Of a stretch of DNA of 47,264 nucleotides, positions 18,768 through 27,013 are shown piece by piece. The DNA comes from Acetobacter persici JCM 25330 (GTDB taxonomy: Bacteria > Pseudomonadota > Alphaproteobacteria > Acetobacterales > Acetobacteraceae), in contig NZ_BAJW01000021.1 of NCBI RefSeq assembly GCF_000613905.1, forward strand, positions 1-47,264. Direction: 5' to 3'. Position 1 is the first letter of the stretch. Each line of letters starts with the position of its first letter. The notes beneath the pieces are model-generated. The model ran no database searches. It worked only from the letters and a program-made list of their open reading frames with translations, and was not told the DNA's origin. A program made the position numbers and the translations under genes.

Positions 18768-19436
18768 ATGCCGATACTCGCGCCTGCGCCTGCGCCTGCG
18801 CCTACGTCTACGTCTGCACCCATGTCAGCCAGCACCACGGCCGCCTCTTTCTCTCCTGCCAAAGCGACCGCAACACATCAGCCCGAACCAGCCTCCGCGC
18901 CAAGTCTGACATCGTCCGGCACGTCCTCCACCCAGATCCCGTCTGTCAAAGCCGGGTTTTTCAAAACAGCCACGGAGGCAGACGGCACCCCTGTTGCCTC
19001 TATCGCTGCGGTGCAGGAGTTTGGCGCGGTTGTGCAGGGCAGGGGCGGGCATCCTATCGTCATTCCACCGCGCCCGTTTCTGCGCCAGACCATCACGCGC
19101 TGCCGCAACACATGGGTCCGCCAGTTAGCCGATGCCCACAGGGTCAGCCTTCGCACCCGCGCAGGCACTCCCTCTGGCGGGGCAGGGGCCACACAGTCTT
19201 CTTCCGAGAGCCTCCAGAATTTCGAGACGCTTTTGAAAATCCTCACAGCACGCGCCCCCATATCACAGGCTCTCACCGCAGTGGGGCACAGTATGCAGGC
19301 GGATATCACGGATACCATCCGGCAAACCCACACCCCACCTAATGCCACGTCCACAGTCCGGCATAAAGGGTTTGATAACCCTCTGGTGGAAACAGGAACC
19401 TTGCAGAATAGCGTCAGCTTTCAGGTGGACGCATGA
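18768..19436 (+). CDS. Phage neck/tail-completion protein (gp10/virion morphogenesis-like)
   Basis: The protein is about 222 residues. The first 60 are low-complexity Ala/Pro/Ser/Thr, partly coded by a hexamer repeat (18781-18816). The folded part from about residue 60 has KAGFFKTATEADGTPVASIAAVQEFGAV, IPPRPFLRQTI, ALTAVGHSMQADITDTI and the ending NPLVETGTLQNSVSFQV. That last motif is typical of phage virion morphogenesis / HK97 gp10-like neck proteins. It overlaps the next gene by 4 bases. The long Ala-rich N-terminus is unusual for the family. Confidence 0.75.
   Translation: MPILAPAPAPAPTSTSAPMSASTTAASFSPAKATATHQPEPASAPSLTSSGTSSTQIPSVKAGFFKTATEADGTPVASIAAVQEFGAVVQGRGGHPIVIPPRPFLRQTITRCRNTWVRQLADAHRVSLRTRAGTPSGGAGATQSSSESLQNFETLLKILTARAPISQALTAVGHSMQADITDTIRQTHTPPNATSTVRHKGFDNPLVETGTLQNSVSFQVDA
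18781..18816 (+). repeat. Hexamer tandem repeat (CGCCTG-type), 6 units
   Basis: Three CGCCTG units are followed by CGCCTA, CGTCTA and CGTCTG in frame, coding Ala-Pro then Thr-Ser dipeptides at the N-terminus of the neck protein. The length of such a tract can vary by slippage in 2-residue steps without breaking the frame. Confidence 0.8.
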
Positions 19437-19822
19437 AAAACCTGTTTCGCCTCGCCGCAGCGCAGATCAGCAGCCTGACGCCCCCCATCATCGCAACCCT
19501 CCGCGCGCAGGAGGGGCACAGCACACAGCCCGATGGGACAGTCATCCCGCGCTATCAGGACCTCCTGCTCCGTATCATGGTGCAGGCCGCCTCCAGCGCG
19601 GATCTCACACAGGTTGCCGGGCTGAACCAGAGCACAGATACCCGCGTGGTCTATCTGCCATCGGAACTCAAGGGCATCGACCGCGCCCACCAGTTCGGCG
19701 GCGATATTTTAGTGTTTGAAGGCTCGGAATGGCTGGTCACAGGCCAGCCCGAAACATGGGGAGGCGGCCAATGGTCGAAACTTCTGGTTACCCGTCAGCG
19801 TCCGTCAGCCTGCCTCCCGTAA
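19433..19822 (+). CDS. Phage head-tail joining-region protein, unknown function
   Basis: The protein is about 129 residues, with its ATG overlapping the stop of the neck protein by 4 bases. Visible: QPDGTVIPRYQDLLLRIMVQAAS, TRVVYLPSELKGIDRAHQFGGD, GSEWLVTGQPETW. The mix of short beta strands and one helix, and the position between the gp10-like and LIC_12616-like genes, fit the stopper or tail-terminator set of contractile phages. I cannot name the family with certainty. The C-terminus overlaps the next gene by about 50 bases. Confidence 0.7.
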   Translation: MKNLFRLAAAQISSLTPPIIATLRAQEGHSTQPDGTVIPRYQDLLLRIMVQAASSADLTQVAGLNQSTDTRVVYLPSELKGIDRAHQFGGDILVFEGSEWLVTGQPETWGGGQWSKLLVTRQRPSACLP

Positions 19823-20394
19823 CGGCAGCACTGACTACCGTCCTGCGGGCTTTTCTGCTGGCTGTTCTGCCGCCGGACATGCCCGTGCTGCTCGCCAGAC
19901 AAAACCGCATGCCCGCCCCCAACGGTCCGTTTGCTCTTATGGCCGTGCTGCTCCATCAGCCGGTTGCCACCAGTGCCACGCGCTACACCGCAACAAGCCG
20001 CATCATCCTGCAACAGCAGGAGGTCACCGTGCAGGTCAGCCTGTTCGGGCAGGGTGCTGCTGACAACCTGCATCGCATCAGCACCCTGTTCCAGAATGGC
20101 TGGGCCGCAGAATTTTTCGCGGTGTTTCAGCAAAGCGCACCTGCACCGGCTGCATCCGCCCCATCTGCAAGACTGCTCGGCAGCCCGGCAGACATCCCGC
20201 GCATCGCACCCCTCTATGCCGGGTCCGCCCGCCAGTTCCCGTTTGTCAACGGAGAGCAGCAATATGAAGAGCACTGGCAGATCGACCTGCACCTTCAGGC
20301 CAGCTTCGCCCTCTCACTTCCACAATCCATGGCGTCTGCGGCCCGGCTCGTGCTGGCAGACGTCACCAGTTCACAGGGGTCTCCTTCCGCATGA
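19771..20394 (+). CDS. Phage neck/tail terminator protein (LIC_12616-like)
   Basis: The protein is about 207 residues from ATG 19771 (an earlier in-frame start at 19729 is possible but lies deep in the upstream gene). Features: LTTVLRAFLLAVLPPDMPVLLARQNRMPAP, a strand region YTATSRIILQQQEVTVQVSLFGQGA, and NGEQQYEEHWQIDLHLQ. These match the LIC_12616 / phage neck-terminator family, which caps the tail tube and joins it to the head. It overlaps the sheath gene by 4 bases (ATGA). Confidence 0.75.
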   Translation: MVETSGYPSASVSLPPVTAALTTVLRAFLLAVLPPDMPVLLARQNRMPAPNGPFALMAVLLHQPVATSATRYTATSRIILQQQEVTVQVSLFGQGAADNLHRISTLFQNGWAAEFFAVFQQSAPAPAASAPSARLLGSPADIPRIAPLYAGSARQFPFVNGEQQYEEHWQIDLHLQASFALSLPQSMASAARLVLADVTSSQGSPSA

Positions 20395-21554
20395 CGCTTC
20401 CCATCAGCTCCCTCGTCACCGTCACACCGGGCGTTCTCTCTCCGGGTGGCACTGTCAGCCTGCTCAACGGCATGGTGTTTTCCCAGAATACGGCGCTGTC
20501 ATCTGGCGTTTCCTCATTCGCTTCAGCGGAGGAGGTTTCTGCTGTCTGTGGCGCAACCTCTGTGGAAGCCAGTATCGCCAGCATCTATTTCTCGGCTTAC
20601 ACAAACGCGCAGGACACGCCGGAAAAACTTTATTTCTTCCAGCTTCCCGCCACGCCCGTTGCAGAGGAATATGGCACTTATCTCTCTACTGCGGCTGATC
20701 AGGCCACGGACTGGTCCCCCTTCCTGTTCGCGTCCGAGCCTGAAGCTGCCGCCAAAACCCAGATCGCTACATGGCTGGCCGCACACCCCAACCGCTACTG
20801 GGGCGTGGTGCAGGATAGTGATGCATCCATCCTCAGCGCCAATGCCACAACCAGCTTCGGGGCGACCGTTGCGGCAGCCAGCACACCGGGCCTGACCTGC
20901 CTGTGCAATGCGCAGAATAACAGCGGCACACTGGCCGCCGCCCTGTGCCTCGGCTGGGCCGCAAGCCTCAATCCCAACCGGGCCGGGGGGCGCACAACGC
21001 TGATGTTCCGCAACAACGGCGCGGTCCTGCCCCTCACCAGCCTCACAGCCTCACAGGCGCAGGCTTTGCTCGGGAATGGCTACAGCTTTTATGGCTCCTA
21101 CAAAAGCACAGATTCCACATTCAGTTTTCTGAATAACGGGGCTGTCTCCGGTCCGTTTAGCTGGGCAGATAGCTATATCAACCAGATCTGGATGAACGCC
21201 AGCTTCCAGAATGACCTCATCACCCTGTTCTCCAGCGCCGGGCAGATCCCTTATAACTCCGTCGGAGATTCGCTGATCGCCACCGCCGTACAGAGCACGA
21301 TTGATACCGCCCTGTCCTTCGGGGCCATCCAGCCCAATGTCACTTTGTCTGATGCGCAGAAGCAGGCCGTCAATGCGGATGCCGGGCGGAGTATTGATAC
21401 CGTCCTCTCCACCCGGGGCTGGTATCTTCTGCCGGGGGCCTCGACAACATCCGCCGCTGTCCGCGCCGCACGCGGCACCGTGCAGGGCCGGTTTTTCTAC
21501 ATGGATGGTCAGTCCGTGCAGTCTATCGCTCTGGCCTCTGTAGAAGCCCAGTGA
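20391..21554 (+). CDS. DUF3383 contractile tail sheath protein
   Basis: The protein is about 387 residues and intact. DUF3383 proteins form the contractile sheath in a group of myoviruses. Visible: PISSLVTVTPGVLSPGG, PEKLYFFQLPA, WLAAHPNRYWGVVQDSD, LCLGWAASLNPNRAGGRTTLMF, LGNGYSFYGSYKSTDSTFSF, SYINQIWMNASFQNDLI and DTVLSTRGWYLLPG. Its presence shows that the element is, or was, a contractile-tailed phage. The next gene, coding the tail tube, is truncated. Confidence 0.85.
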   Translation: MTLPISSLVTVTPGVLSPGGTVSLLNGMVFSQNTALSSGVSSFASAEEVSAVCGATSVEASIASIYFSAYTNAQDTPEKLYFFQLPATPVAEEYGTYLSTAADQATDWSPFLFASEPEAAAKTQIATWLAAHPNRYWGVVQDSDASILSANATTSFGATVAAASTPGLTCLCNAQNNSGTLAAALCLGWAASLNPNRAGGRTTLMFRNNGAVLPLTSLTASQAQALLGNGYSFYGSYKSTDSTFSFLNNGAVSGPFSWADSYINQIWMNASFQNDLITLFSSAGQIPYNSVGDSLIATAVQSTIDTALSFGAIQPNVTLSDAQKQAVNADAGRSIDTVLSTRGWYLLPGASTTSAAVRAARGTVQGRFFYMDGQSVQSIALASVEAQ

Positions 21555-21622
21555 AGCCCAGAGCAGAAAGACTTCAGTGAAAAGCCCGCACCAGAAAACC
21601 CCCCGCAAGGAGGCCCGCTTGC

Positions 21623-21755
21623 ATGTCTGATTATGACATTACAGCCGCAAATTCCGTTTACACCATCACCGTGCCGGGGCTGTACAACACGCCCATCACG
21701 CTGGAAAATTATGCCGCCGACCGCGCGTTTGAAACAGAAGCGCGGGAAGCCTCCC
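21623..21755 (+). pseudogene. Tail tube protein, N-terminal remnant
   Basis: The ATG at 21623 has a perfect ribosome site (AAGGAGG at 21608-21614). The first 40 codons (DYDITAANSVYTITVPGLYN, then PITLENYAADRAFETEA) look like the start of a DUF3277-like tail tube protein. After about 21742 the sequence no longer resembles a tube, and the open frame ends at 21892 inside the Dit-like gene read out of frame. The missing remainder, and the tape measure and chaperone genes expected next, suggest a deletion with its junction within about 21742-21775. Confidence 0.6.
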
Positions 21756-22530
21756 ATGCCCATGGTGCCCGTCACCCTGCCTTCGGTGTGGGATATCCCC
21801 GTTGCCGCAGGCGTGCCCGCGTTGCTGGGGCAGTCCGTTACAACCGGCATCCGGGCAGCGGCGTCCGTCAGCCTCGGCACGGTGCTGGATGATCTGATGA
21901 TCAGTCAGGCCGCCGGCCAGTGGGGTATTTTTACCAGTGCCGGAACCTGCGTTCTGTCCGCCGCCCGCGTCATGTCCGTCTCGGCGGAAAGCAGCAGTCC
22001 CATCGCCACAGCCCCGCTGGAGGACGGCGCATTTCTGTCCTACAGCAAAGTACAGACACCCCGGCAGCATCGCGTGCTGATGGTGTGTGACGGCTCGGAA
22101 ACCGGCCTGTCCGGCACGGAAGTCAGCCTCTTTTCCGGGATGGACCTCACGCGCCTTGCAGGCGTGGAAGCCCTTTATGTTCGCAAGACATTTTTCAATA
22201 CACTGGCAGCGCTTGAAGCTGACCTCTCACTCTACGCGGTCATCACACCCGAGCGGAAATACAGCAATGTCAGCATTACCGGTCACCGCTGGGTGCGGGA
22301 TGCGCGGCACGGTATCACCATGCCGATGGTGGAAATCACCCTTCAGGAAGTCAGGCTGACCGGCACACAGATTTTTACACAGACACAAACCCCGCAGCAG
22401 CCGCACGGTCTGCACCGGTCTTGTCTCGGCACGATCCCTGATGGCGTCCGGCTCTTCCTTCCCGACGGTTTTAGGCAACACATCGAACAATACTCTGGAC
22501 GCGGCAACCCTGCTGAAAAACACGCTTTAG
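21756..22530 (+). CDS. Dit-like phage baseplate/distal tail protein
   Basis: The reading frame is open from 21633 to 22553, but recognisable sequence starts around ATG 21756 or 21762 (PVTLPSVWDIPVAAGVPALL). The body has PLEDGAFLSYSKVQTPRQHRVLM, FFNTLAALEADLSLYAVITPE, YSNVSITGHRWVRDARHG and MVEITLQEVRLTGTQI, typical of Dit-like baseplate proteins. After the CCCC run at 22390-22393 another frame looks more natural (ARSLMASGSSFPT, ending LLKNTL with TAG at 22528-22530), so one indel is likely there. A terminator-like hairpin follows at 22555. Normally the tape measure gene would precede this one, and none is present. Confidence 0.7.
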
Positions 22531-22554
22531 CGCCGCATACTGTCGCACCCTAAT

Positions 22555-22590
22555 GCCAGAGCGGGAAAATACACGCCCGCCTCTGGCTTT
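22555..22590 (+). terminator. Terminator-like hairpin after the Dit-like gene
   Basis: GCCAGAGCGGG (22555-22565) pairs with CCCGC-TCTGGC (22576-22587, one bulged C) across a 10-base loop, followed by TTT. It closes the capsid-to-Dit operon before the lipoprotein block. Confidence 0.6.
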
Positions 22591-22635
22591 CCAGCACCAT
22601 CCTCTTTATTCCTTGGAAAGAAATTTTCATTTTGT

Positions 22636-23115
22636 GTGATACATGCGCGGATCATGACATTTCTCCCACACGCCTTTTGTTCTGCCAGAGCCCATAAAAG
22701 CCGCCCAGCGCCGTCCATATGGTTTTTCCACGCGGCGCGGGTGCTTGCTCTTTTCACTGTCAGCCTGCTGCTTCCGGGCTGTACGGATGATCATGGCAGA
22801 GGGGATATGCACGCTGCGGTCTCAGACTGTTTTTCAAAATACCCGTTCGCAAAAGGCACAGCGTCTCAGCGCTTCACCTGTATTTATCAGGTCCATACCC
22901 AGTATGGCTCAGCCGCTCTCGGCGCACAGTCAAGACTATTACTGCAAATAGACCTCGCCTCTCTGACAGTCGGGCAGGATGTGGATTCCGGGGTTTTAAC
23001 ACAGGAAGAAGGCCGCACAGCCTTGCGCTGGGTGACAGAAAAAGCGTTTTCACAGGCATCCCGTACTTCACAGCTTACGGGCGCACCCCAAACATCTGAT
23101 GGAGCCCATCAATAA
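22636..23115 (+). CDS. Putative lipoprotein in the lipoprotein block
   Basis: The frame starts with GTG at 22636 or ATG at 22654 and gives about 150 residues. A basic N-terminus and a hydrophobic helix end in a lipobox-like LLLPGC, so the mature protein would begin at that Cys and be membrane-attached. The mature part is helical with a second Cys pair (SDCFSKYPF, FTCIYQVH). No family is recognised. A strong bidirectional terminator follows directly. It is not phage-like and belongs to a cargo block between the tail and baseplate genes. Confidence 0.6.
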   Translation: MIHARIMTFLPHAFCSARAHKSRPAPSIWFFHAARVLALFTVSLLLPGCTDDHGRGDMHAAVSDCFSKYPFAKGTASQRFTCIYQVHTQYGSAALGAQSRLLLQIDLASLTVGQDVDSGVLTQEEGRTALRWVTEKAFSQASRTSQLTGAPQTSDGAHQ

Positions 23116-23147
23116 AAAGGGGATGTTGCAAGCACAACACCCCTTTT
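23114..23147. terminator. Bidirectional terminator between convergent lipoprotein genes
   Basis: AAAAAGGGG-A-TGTTG pairs with CAACA-CCCCTTTT across the loop CAAGCA (one bulged A), with T and A runs on the two sides. It lies between convergent genes ending at 23115 and 23179. Confidence 0.8.
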
Positions 23148-23178
23148 CCCGGTTAAATCAGCCTTTTCCGGCCCGTTT

Positions 23179-23777
23179 TTATTGGGTCCGCGGCACAATA
23201 ATCGGTGCGGCAGATTTCTTCTCGGTATTCAGCTCAACATTTCCAGACTGTTTGGAATAGGTCGCAGAGGGAGACTGCTGCGGCGTTCTGGCGGGTGGAA
23301 GGCCGAAACAGGACCAAAAATCCCGCCCGTAGAGCGGTTCATCGTGCCTTCCGGCTGGCGGGCACACCCACGGGTGATGATCGAGCACACGCCGTCCGTG
23401 CCGATCATTTCATCATCATTACCGGTATAATGCACGTCGGAAACGCGGTCATTATCCAGACGGATTACGGCCGTACAGCCCGTGCCGCCACCGCCGCCCA
23501 GCACGTTGACAAGGGTTGAGATATCCCCCACCGGGATAAGCGTGGAGCCACCATAGCTCGGCGCGGCCTGAGAGCCTGTGTAAACAAAAATCTGCGTCGT
23601 ATCATTAATCTGTTTGGTGGCTGACGGCAGCCCCGCGCAGGCCTGAAGATCATAGGATGTCATCCCGAGCATCGCGATCTGTGCTTTATGGGCAGAGCGA
23701 GAATCAAAATACCCGCATCCACTTAAACCGACAGAGAGCGAGGTAACCGCAAACAGACCCCAGAGACGACACTTCAT
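23179..23777 (-). CDS. Lipoprotein, C-terminal frameshift
   Basis: The ATG at 23777 begins a lipoprotein signal with lipobox LSGC. The mature part has AMLGMTSYDLQACAGLPSAT, TTQIFVYTGS and a Gly-rich turn GGGGGTGC followed by AVIRLDNDRVSDVHY, resembling small outer-membrane-assembly-type lipoproteins, but I cannot name a family. The frame as given ends at 23229. Another frame gives a more natural polar C-terminus to 23179 (SATYSKQSGNVELNTEKK), so one indel near 23310-23330 is likely. It is divergent from the DUF4142 gene across an A/T-rich region. Confidence 0.65.
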
Positions 23778-23795
23778 TTTCCCGACTATCCTCAC

Positions 23796-24104
23796 ACCAT
23801 GTCCAAAAAAGCTTTTATCAAGACGTACAGAGTTATTACGCTACAGTGCTCTTTTCATGCAATGCAAGAGGAGAGACAGCGCATAAAATATTTCTCTCCT
23901 GACAAAATATGATTTTCTCGTGTTAATATGACGTTTGTATTATGACTTCTATAGAATTTCTCTTCAAATCAGGCGTCTGCCACTCCTGTATTGCCTTTTC
24001 TTCCTTTTCATACGCTATTATCATGGGACTGTTAAAGAGTGTTGTCTGAGGCTCCGCGCTGTCCTGCAAAACGGTTGCTGCGGTCAAAGGAGAATTTGCT
24101 GATC
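23796..24104. promoter_or_regulatory. A/T-rich divergent promoter region with an inverted repeat
   Basis: This region between two divergent lipoprotein genes is distinctly A/T-richer than its surroundings. It contains the perfect inverted repeat AGGAGAGA (23869-23876) / TCTCTCCT (23893-23900) with a 16-base spacer, a possible regulator site. The ribosome site AAAGGAG (24086-24092) of the DUF4142 gene lies at its right end. Confidence 0.45.
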
Positions 24105-24640
24105 ATGTTGCGTCCGTCCCGTCATCAGGTGCTGACCTGCTCGTCCCTCGTTGTTTCACTGTTTGCCCTGAGCGCCTGCATGAACCCCGGCCAGCCGCCC
24201 GCGCCCCCGCTGCCCGCTCTGGCACAACCGTTTCCCGTGGCTGATACAAATCTCGCCGCCGCCATCAATGATGCCGATCTGACCCATATCGCACTGGCCA
24301 CGCTTGCCCAGACGCATGCTGCCCGGAGCGATATCGCACAGCTTGGCACAACAATCGTCAAGGATCTGACAGTCAATCACGATACGCTGGCCACACTCGC
24401 GGCAAGCGGTAAGACAGAACTGGCGGCCAAGCCCTCAGCACAGAGCCAGAAAGTGATTGATCAGATGAAGGCCCTGCACGGCGCGGCATTTGACAAACGC
24501 TATGTGCGCTACCTTGCTGGCACCAAAAAACGACAATTCCGGCGCTTGATCTGAGCAGCGCTGAATCTAAAAACGCCGATCTGCAGAAACTCGCCGCTGA
24601 CCTGAAAACAAAACTGCTCGGCTACACAAAACAGCTTTAA
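24105..24640 (+). CDS. DUF4142 lipoprotein, C-terminal frameshifts
   Basis: The ATG at 24105 (AAAGGAG upstream) begins a lipoprotein signal with LSAC as lipobox. The mature part is a helical DUF4142 (ferritin-like) domain: INDADLTHIALATLAQTH, LGTTIVKDLTVNHDTLATLA, KVIDQMKALHGAAFDKRYV. The frame stops early at 24552. Removing one A from the run at 24525-24530 and one T at 24546-24547 restores a natural ending (SSAESKNADLQKLAADLKTK) with TAA at 24638-24640, just before a strong terminator. Function of DUF4142 proteins is not established. Confidence 0.75.
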
Positions 24641-24655
24641 TAAACATACTCTTTC

Positions 24656-24695
24656 CTGCTCTCCTGCCCATCCACCGGCAGGGGAGCAGACTTTT
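24656..24695 (+). terminator. Rho-independent terminator after the DUF4142 gene
   Basis: A 13-bp stem (24656-24668 with 24677-24689, one G-T wobble) with an 8-base loop is followed by ACTTTTT. It starts 16 bases past the repaired stop codon, supporting the longer C-terminus. Confidence 0.85.
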
Positions 24696-24780
24696 TGCGG
24701 GCATAGCGGGGCAAAGTATCAGAGACGCCGGTCTTTTTTTTGATGGCCGCCCTTGAGGAAGACCTCAAGAAGCCCTTCCG

Positions 24781-24808
24781 TGCTCCGTGCTCCGTGCTCC
24801 GTGCTCCG
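24781..24808. repeat. Four perfect tandem copies of TGCTCCG
   Basis: Four exact 7-base copies lie between the DUF4142 terminator and the plug gene, about 55 bases before the plug ribosome site. A 7-bp perfect hairpin (24752-24769) lies just upstream. Confidence 0.9.
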
Positions 24809-24878
24809 CACAACCGCCCTTTTTTCCATAAAATATCACAAACACCCTCCAGCCCCGCATAACCGGAGTGGTTTCCGC

Positions 24879-25262
24879 ATGTCTTCACTATCCCAGCAAA
24901 CATCACAGGTGTCCTCAGGTGTCATCACCACAGCACAGGGCAGCATGGTCTCCGCCTCTTCCCTGCTCACCGTGCCTCTGTCGGCTCTTCCCGCGCAGAC
25001 ACTCAAGGTTTCGCTTTCCGGCACCCTCGTGCAGATCACCCTGCGTCAGCGCAGCACCGGCCTGTATGCGGATTTTGATTCCAGTACTACGCGGCTTCTG
25101 TCCGGTGTGCTGTGTCAGGACCGCACATGGCTGGTGCGGGACGCCGCTATCGGCCTGCCCGGAGATTTCCTGTTTGCCGACACTCAGGGCCAGCAGGACC
25201 CGGACACAACCGGCCTCGGTTCGCGTTTTCTCCTGCTCTACGCTCCCATCTGGTCATCCTGA
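24879..25262 (+). CDS. Phage baseplate plug protein (DUF6983 / Pam3 plug-like)
   Basis: The protein is about 127 residues, with ATG at 24879 and GGAG upstream. It has a Ser-rich N-terminus of about 25 residues, then the family pattern LTVPLSALPAQTLKVSLSG, VQITLRQRSTGLYADFD, SGVLCQDRTWLVRD and the ending FLFADTQGQQDPDTTGLGSR. These small proteins plug the baseplate hub in a group of contractile phages and lie just before the hub gene, as here. Confidence 0.8.
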   Translation: MSSLSQQTSQVSSGVITTAQGSMVSASSLLTVPLSALPAQTLKVSLSGTLVQITLRQRSTGLYADFDSSTTRLLSGVLCQDRTWLVRDAAIGLPGDFLFADTQGQQDPDTTGLGSRFLLLYAPIWSS

Positions 25263-25295
25263 CCTTCCACACTCTGGCTCCGGATCACGCTCACC

Positions 25296-26245
25296 ATGTC
25301 GCAAACCTCGCTCCAGAACCGCGCTGTGGATGTGACGTTCCGGCTGCTATCACAGGCTTTTGGTCCTGATGGCGAGGATACGATCACCCTGTCCGGCCTG
25401 CGCGTACACGCTGAAGTCACTCAGGCACGCTTCCCTACAGCAGAAAGTGCAACCGTGCGGGTGCAGGGCATGACCCCGGACGTCATGAACCGCCTGAGTA
25501 TGGCAACTCCAGACCCCACCCGGCAAAGCGCGAGCGAACTTCTCCTGACAGCCCCGGATGCAGCCGGGGGAACGGCGCTCATTTTTCAGGGCGGCATTAC
25601 ACTGGCCTATGTGGATTATACCAGTGCACCGGATATCGCCTTTGTTGCACAGGCTTTTTCAACAGTCCTTCCCAACGCTATGCCTGCCAGCCCGACAGGT
25701 ATAAAGGCGCGGTTTCCGCTCAGCAGGCGCTGGGCGGTATTGCGGCCAAAGCCGGTCTGACCCTGCGGTATCACGGCCCCGGTCTTGTCCTGCATGACCC
25801 GTATTTTCACGGAAGCCCCGGCCAGCAACTCAGCCAGTGTCTGGATACTGTGCCGCTATGCGCCGGGCTTGGGCGCGGAGACCTGTCCGTCTGGCCAGCT
25901 CTTTTTACGGGTCAGATTACCGCGTCGGGCACGGGATCATACACCCCGTTTGCCAGTTCCGCGCAGGCTGTGTCGGTCTCAGCAGAAACCGGGCTGATCG
26001 GCTATCCCGCATGGTCCGCCGGAGGGCTTGCTTTGCGGATGCTGTTCAATCCGCGCATCAGTTTTAACAGCCTGATCGCTCTGCACAGCCGCTACCAACC
26101 CGCAGGCTGGGGGCAGAAAAGCGGGCCTGTGCCGGTGGGCCTCTGGACGGCCACACAGGTGCGCCACACCCTGCAAACAGAAACTCCTCACGGCGCATGG
26201 TTTACGGATCTCGTCGCACAACCCTGCCGGACAGTGGCAGCATGA
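25296..26245 (+). pseudogene. Phage baseplate hub protein, frameshifted near 25698
   Basis: The first frame (ATG at 25296) carries NRAVDVTFRLLSQAFG, LSGLRVHAEVTQARFP, TVRVQGMTPDVMNRLS and LIFQGGITLAYVDYTS. After 25698 the other frame continues (SAQQALGGIAAKAGLTLRYH, SQCLDTVPLCAGL, LIGYPAWSAGGLALRMLFNP, HGAWFTDLVA) to 26245. One missing base in ACAGGTATAAAGG restores about 316 residues. The fold pattern and its position between plug and spike identify the hub that connects tail tube and spike. Confidence 0.78.
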
Positions 26246-26270
26246 GGCACTCAGTCCTGAGGCACCTTCC

Positions 26271-26998
26271 ATGACCCAAACCGCCACCTTTTCCCCAGTC
26301 TCTCCAGCCCAGACCGCCACGCCAACATCCCCGAACCAGAGCGCGTCTCAGGCGTCCGCCAGCACGTACCCTGTTTTCAATCGGGCCGATGCCAGTGCGT
26401 CAGATTTCAGTGCTCTGAACACAGTTGTCACCCGGCTTCTCTCTGGCCGCAGGACCATTATTCCCGTGCAGGTCAAAGGAGTGTCCGGCACAGGTCTTAA
26501 TCCGGTCGGCACGGTGGATGTACAACCTCTCGTGCATCAGCAGGATGCTTCGGGGCGCGTCACGCCGCATGGTGTGCTGTATAACGTGCCCTATTTCCGG
26601 CTTCAGGGCGGCACCCGCGCCGTTATTCTTGATCCCTCAGAAGGGGATATCGGCCTCGCTCTGGTAGCGGACCGTGACATTTTCAACGTCAAAACAGCCC
26701 GCGCCAGTGCTGCCCCCGGATCATTCAGGCAGCAGAACATGGCGGACGCCCTCTATATCGGCGGCTTTCTCAACGGCACCCCGCAGGACTATCTCTGGTT
26801 TAGTGAAAACGGCATTACTCTAAAAACCAGTGGCACAGTCAGCATTAATGCCCAGACCACGCACATCACCGGCCCTGTCTCGATAGACGGCCCACTCACC
26901 GTTTCACAGGACGCCACGGCGAGCGGTATTTCTCTCACACACCACACTCACCCCGCGTCCAGCCCGGTTCGGGCACAACCGGCACTCCGCAGAGTTAA
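26271..26998 (+). CDS. Baseplate spike protein (Gp138-like membrane-puncturing)
   Basis: The start is at 26271, shortly after the hub gene. After an Ala/Thr/Ser-rich N-terminus, the OB-fold part has TIIPVQVKGVSGTGLNPVGT, VDVQPLVHQQD, YNVPYFRLQGGTRAVIL and GDIGLALVADRD. A beta-helical stretch follows (GITLKTSGTVSINAQTTHIT) and a tip with HHTHP. The frame as given runs on to 27026, but one missing base at about 26955 restores the typical spike ending VQPGSGTTGTPQS with TAA at 26996-26998. The conserved His at the tip fits metal binding in spike apices. The catalase gene follows on the opposite strand after 15 bases. Confidence 0.8.
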
Positions 26999-27013
26999 GG
27001 CTCCTCACGCTGC

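Noticed and set aside
24752..24769. Perfect 7-bp hairpin as a terminator
   Set aside because: No T-run follows on either strand; the real terminator is upstream at 24656-24695.
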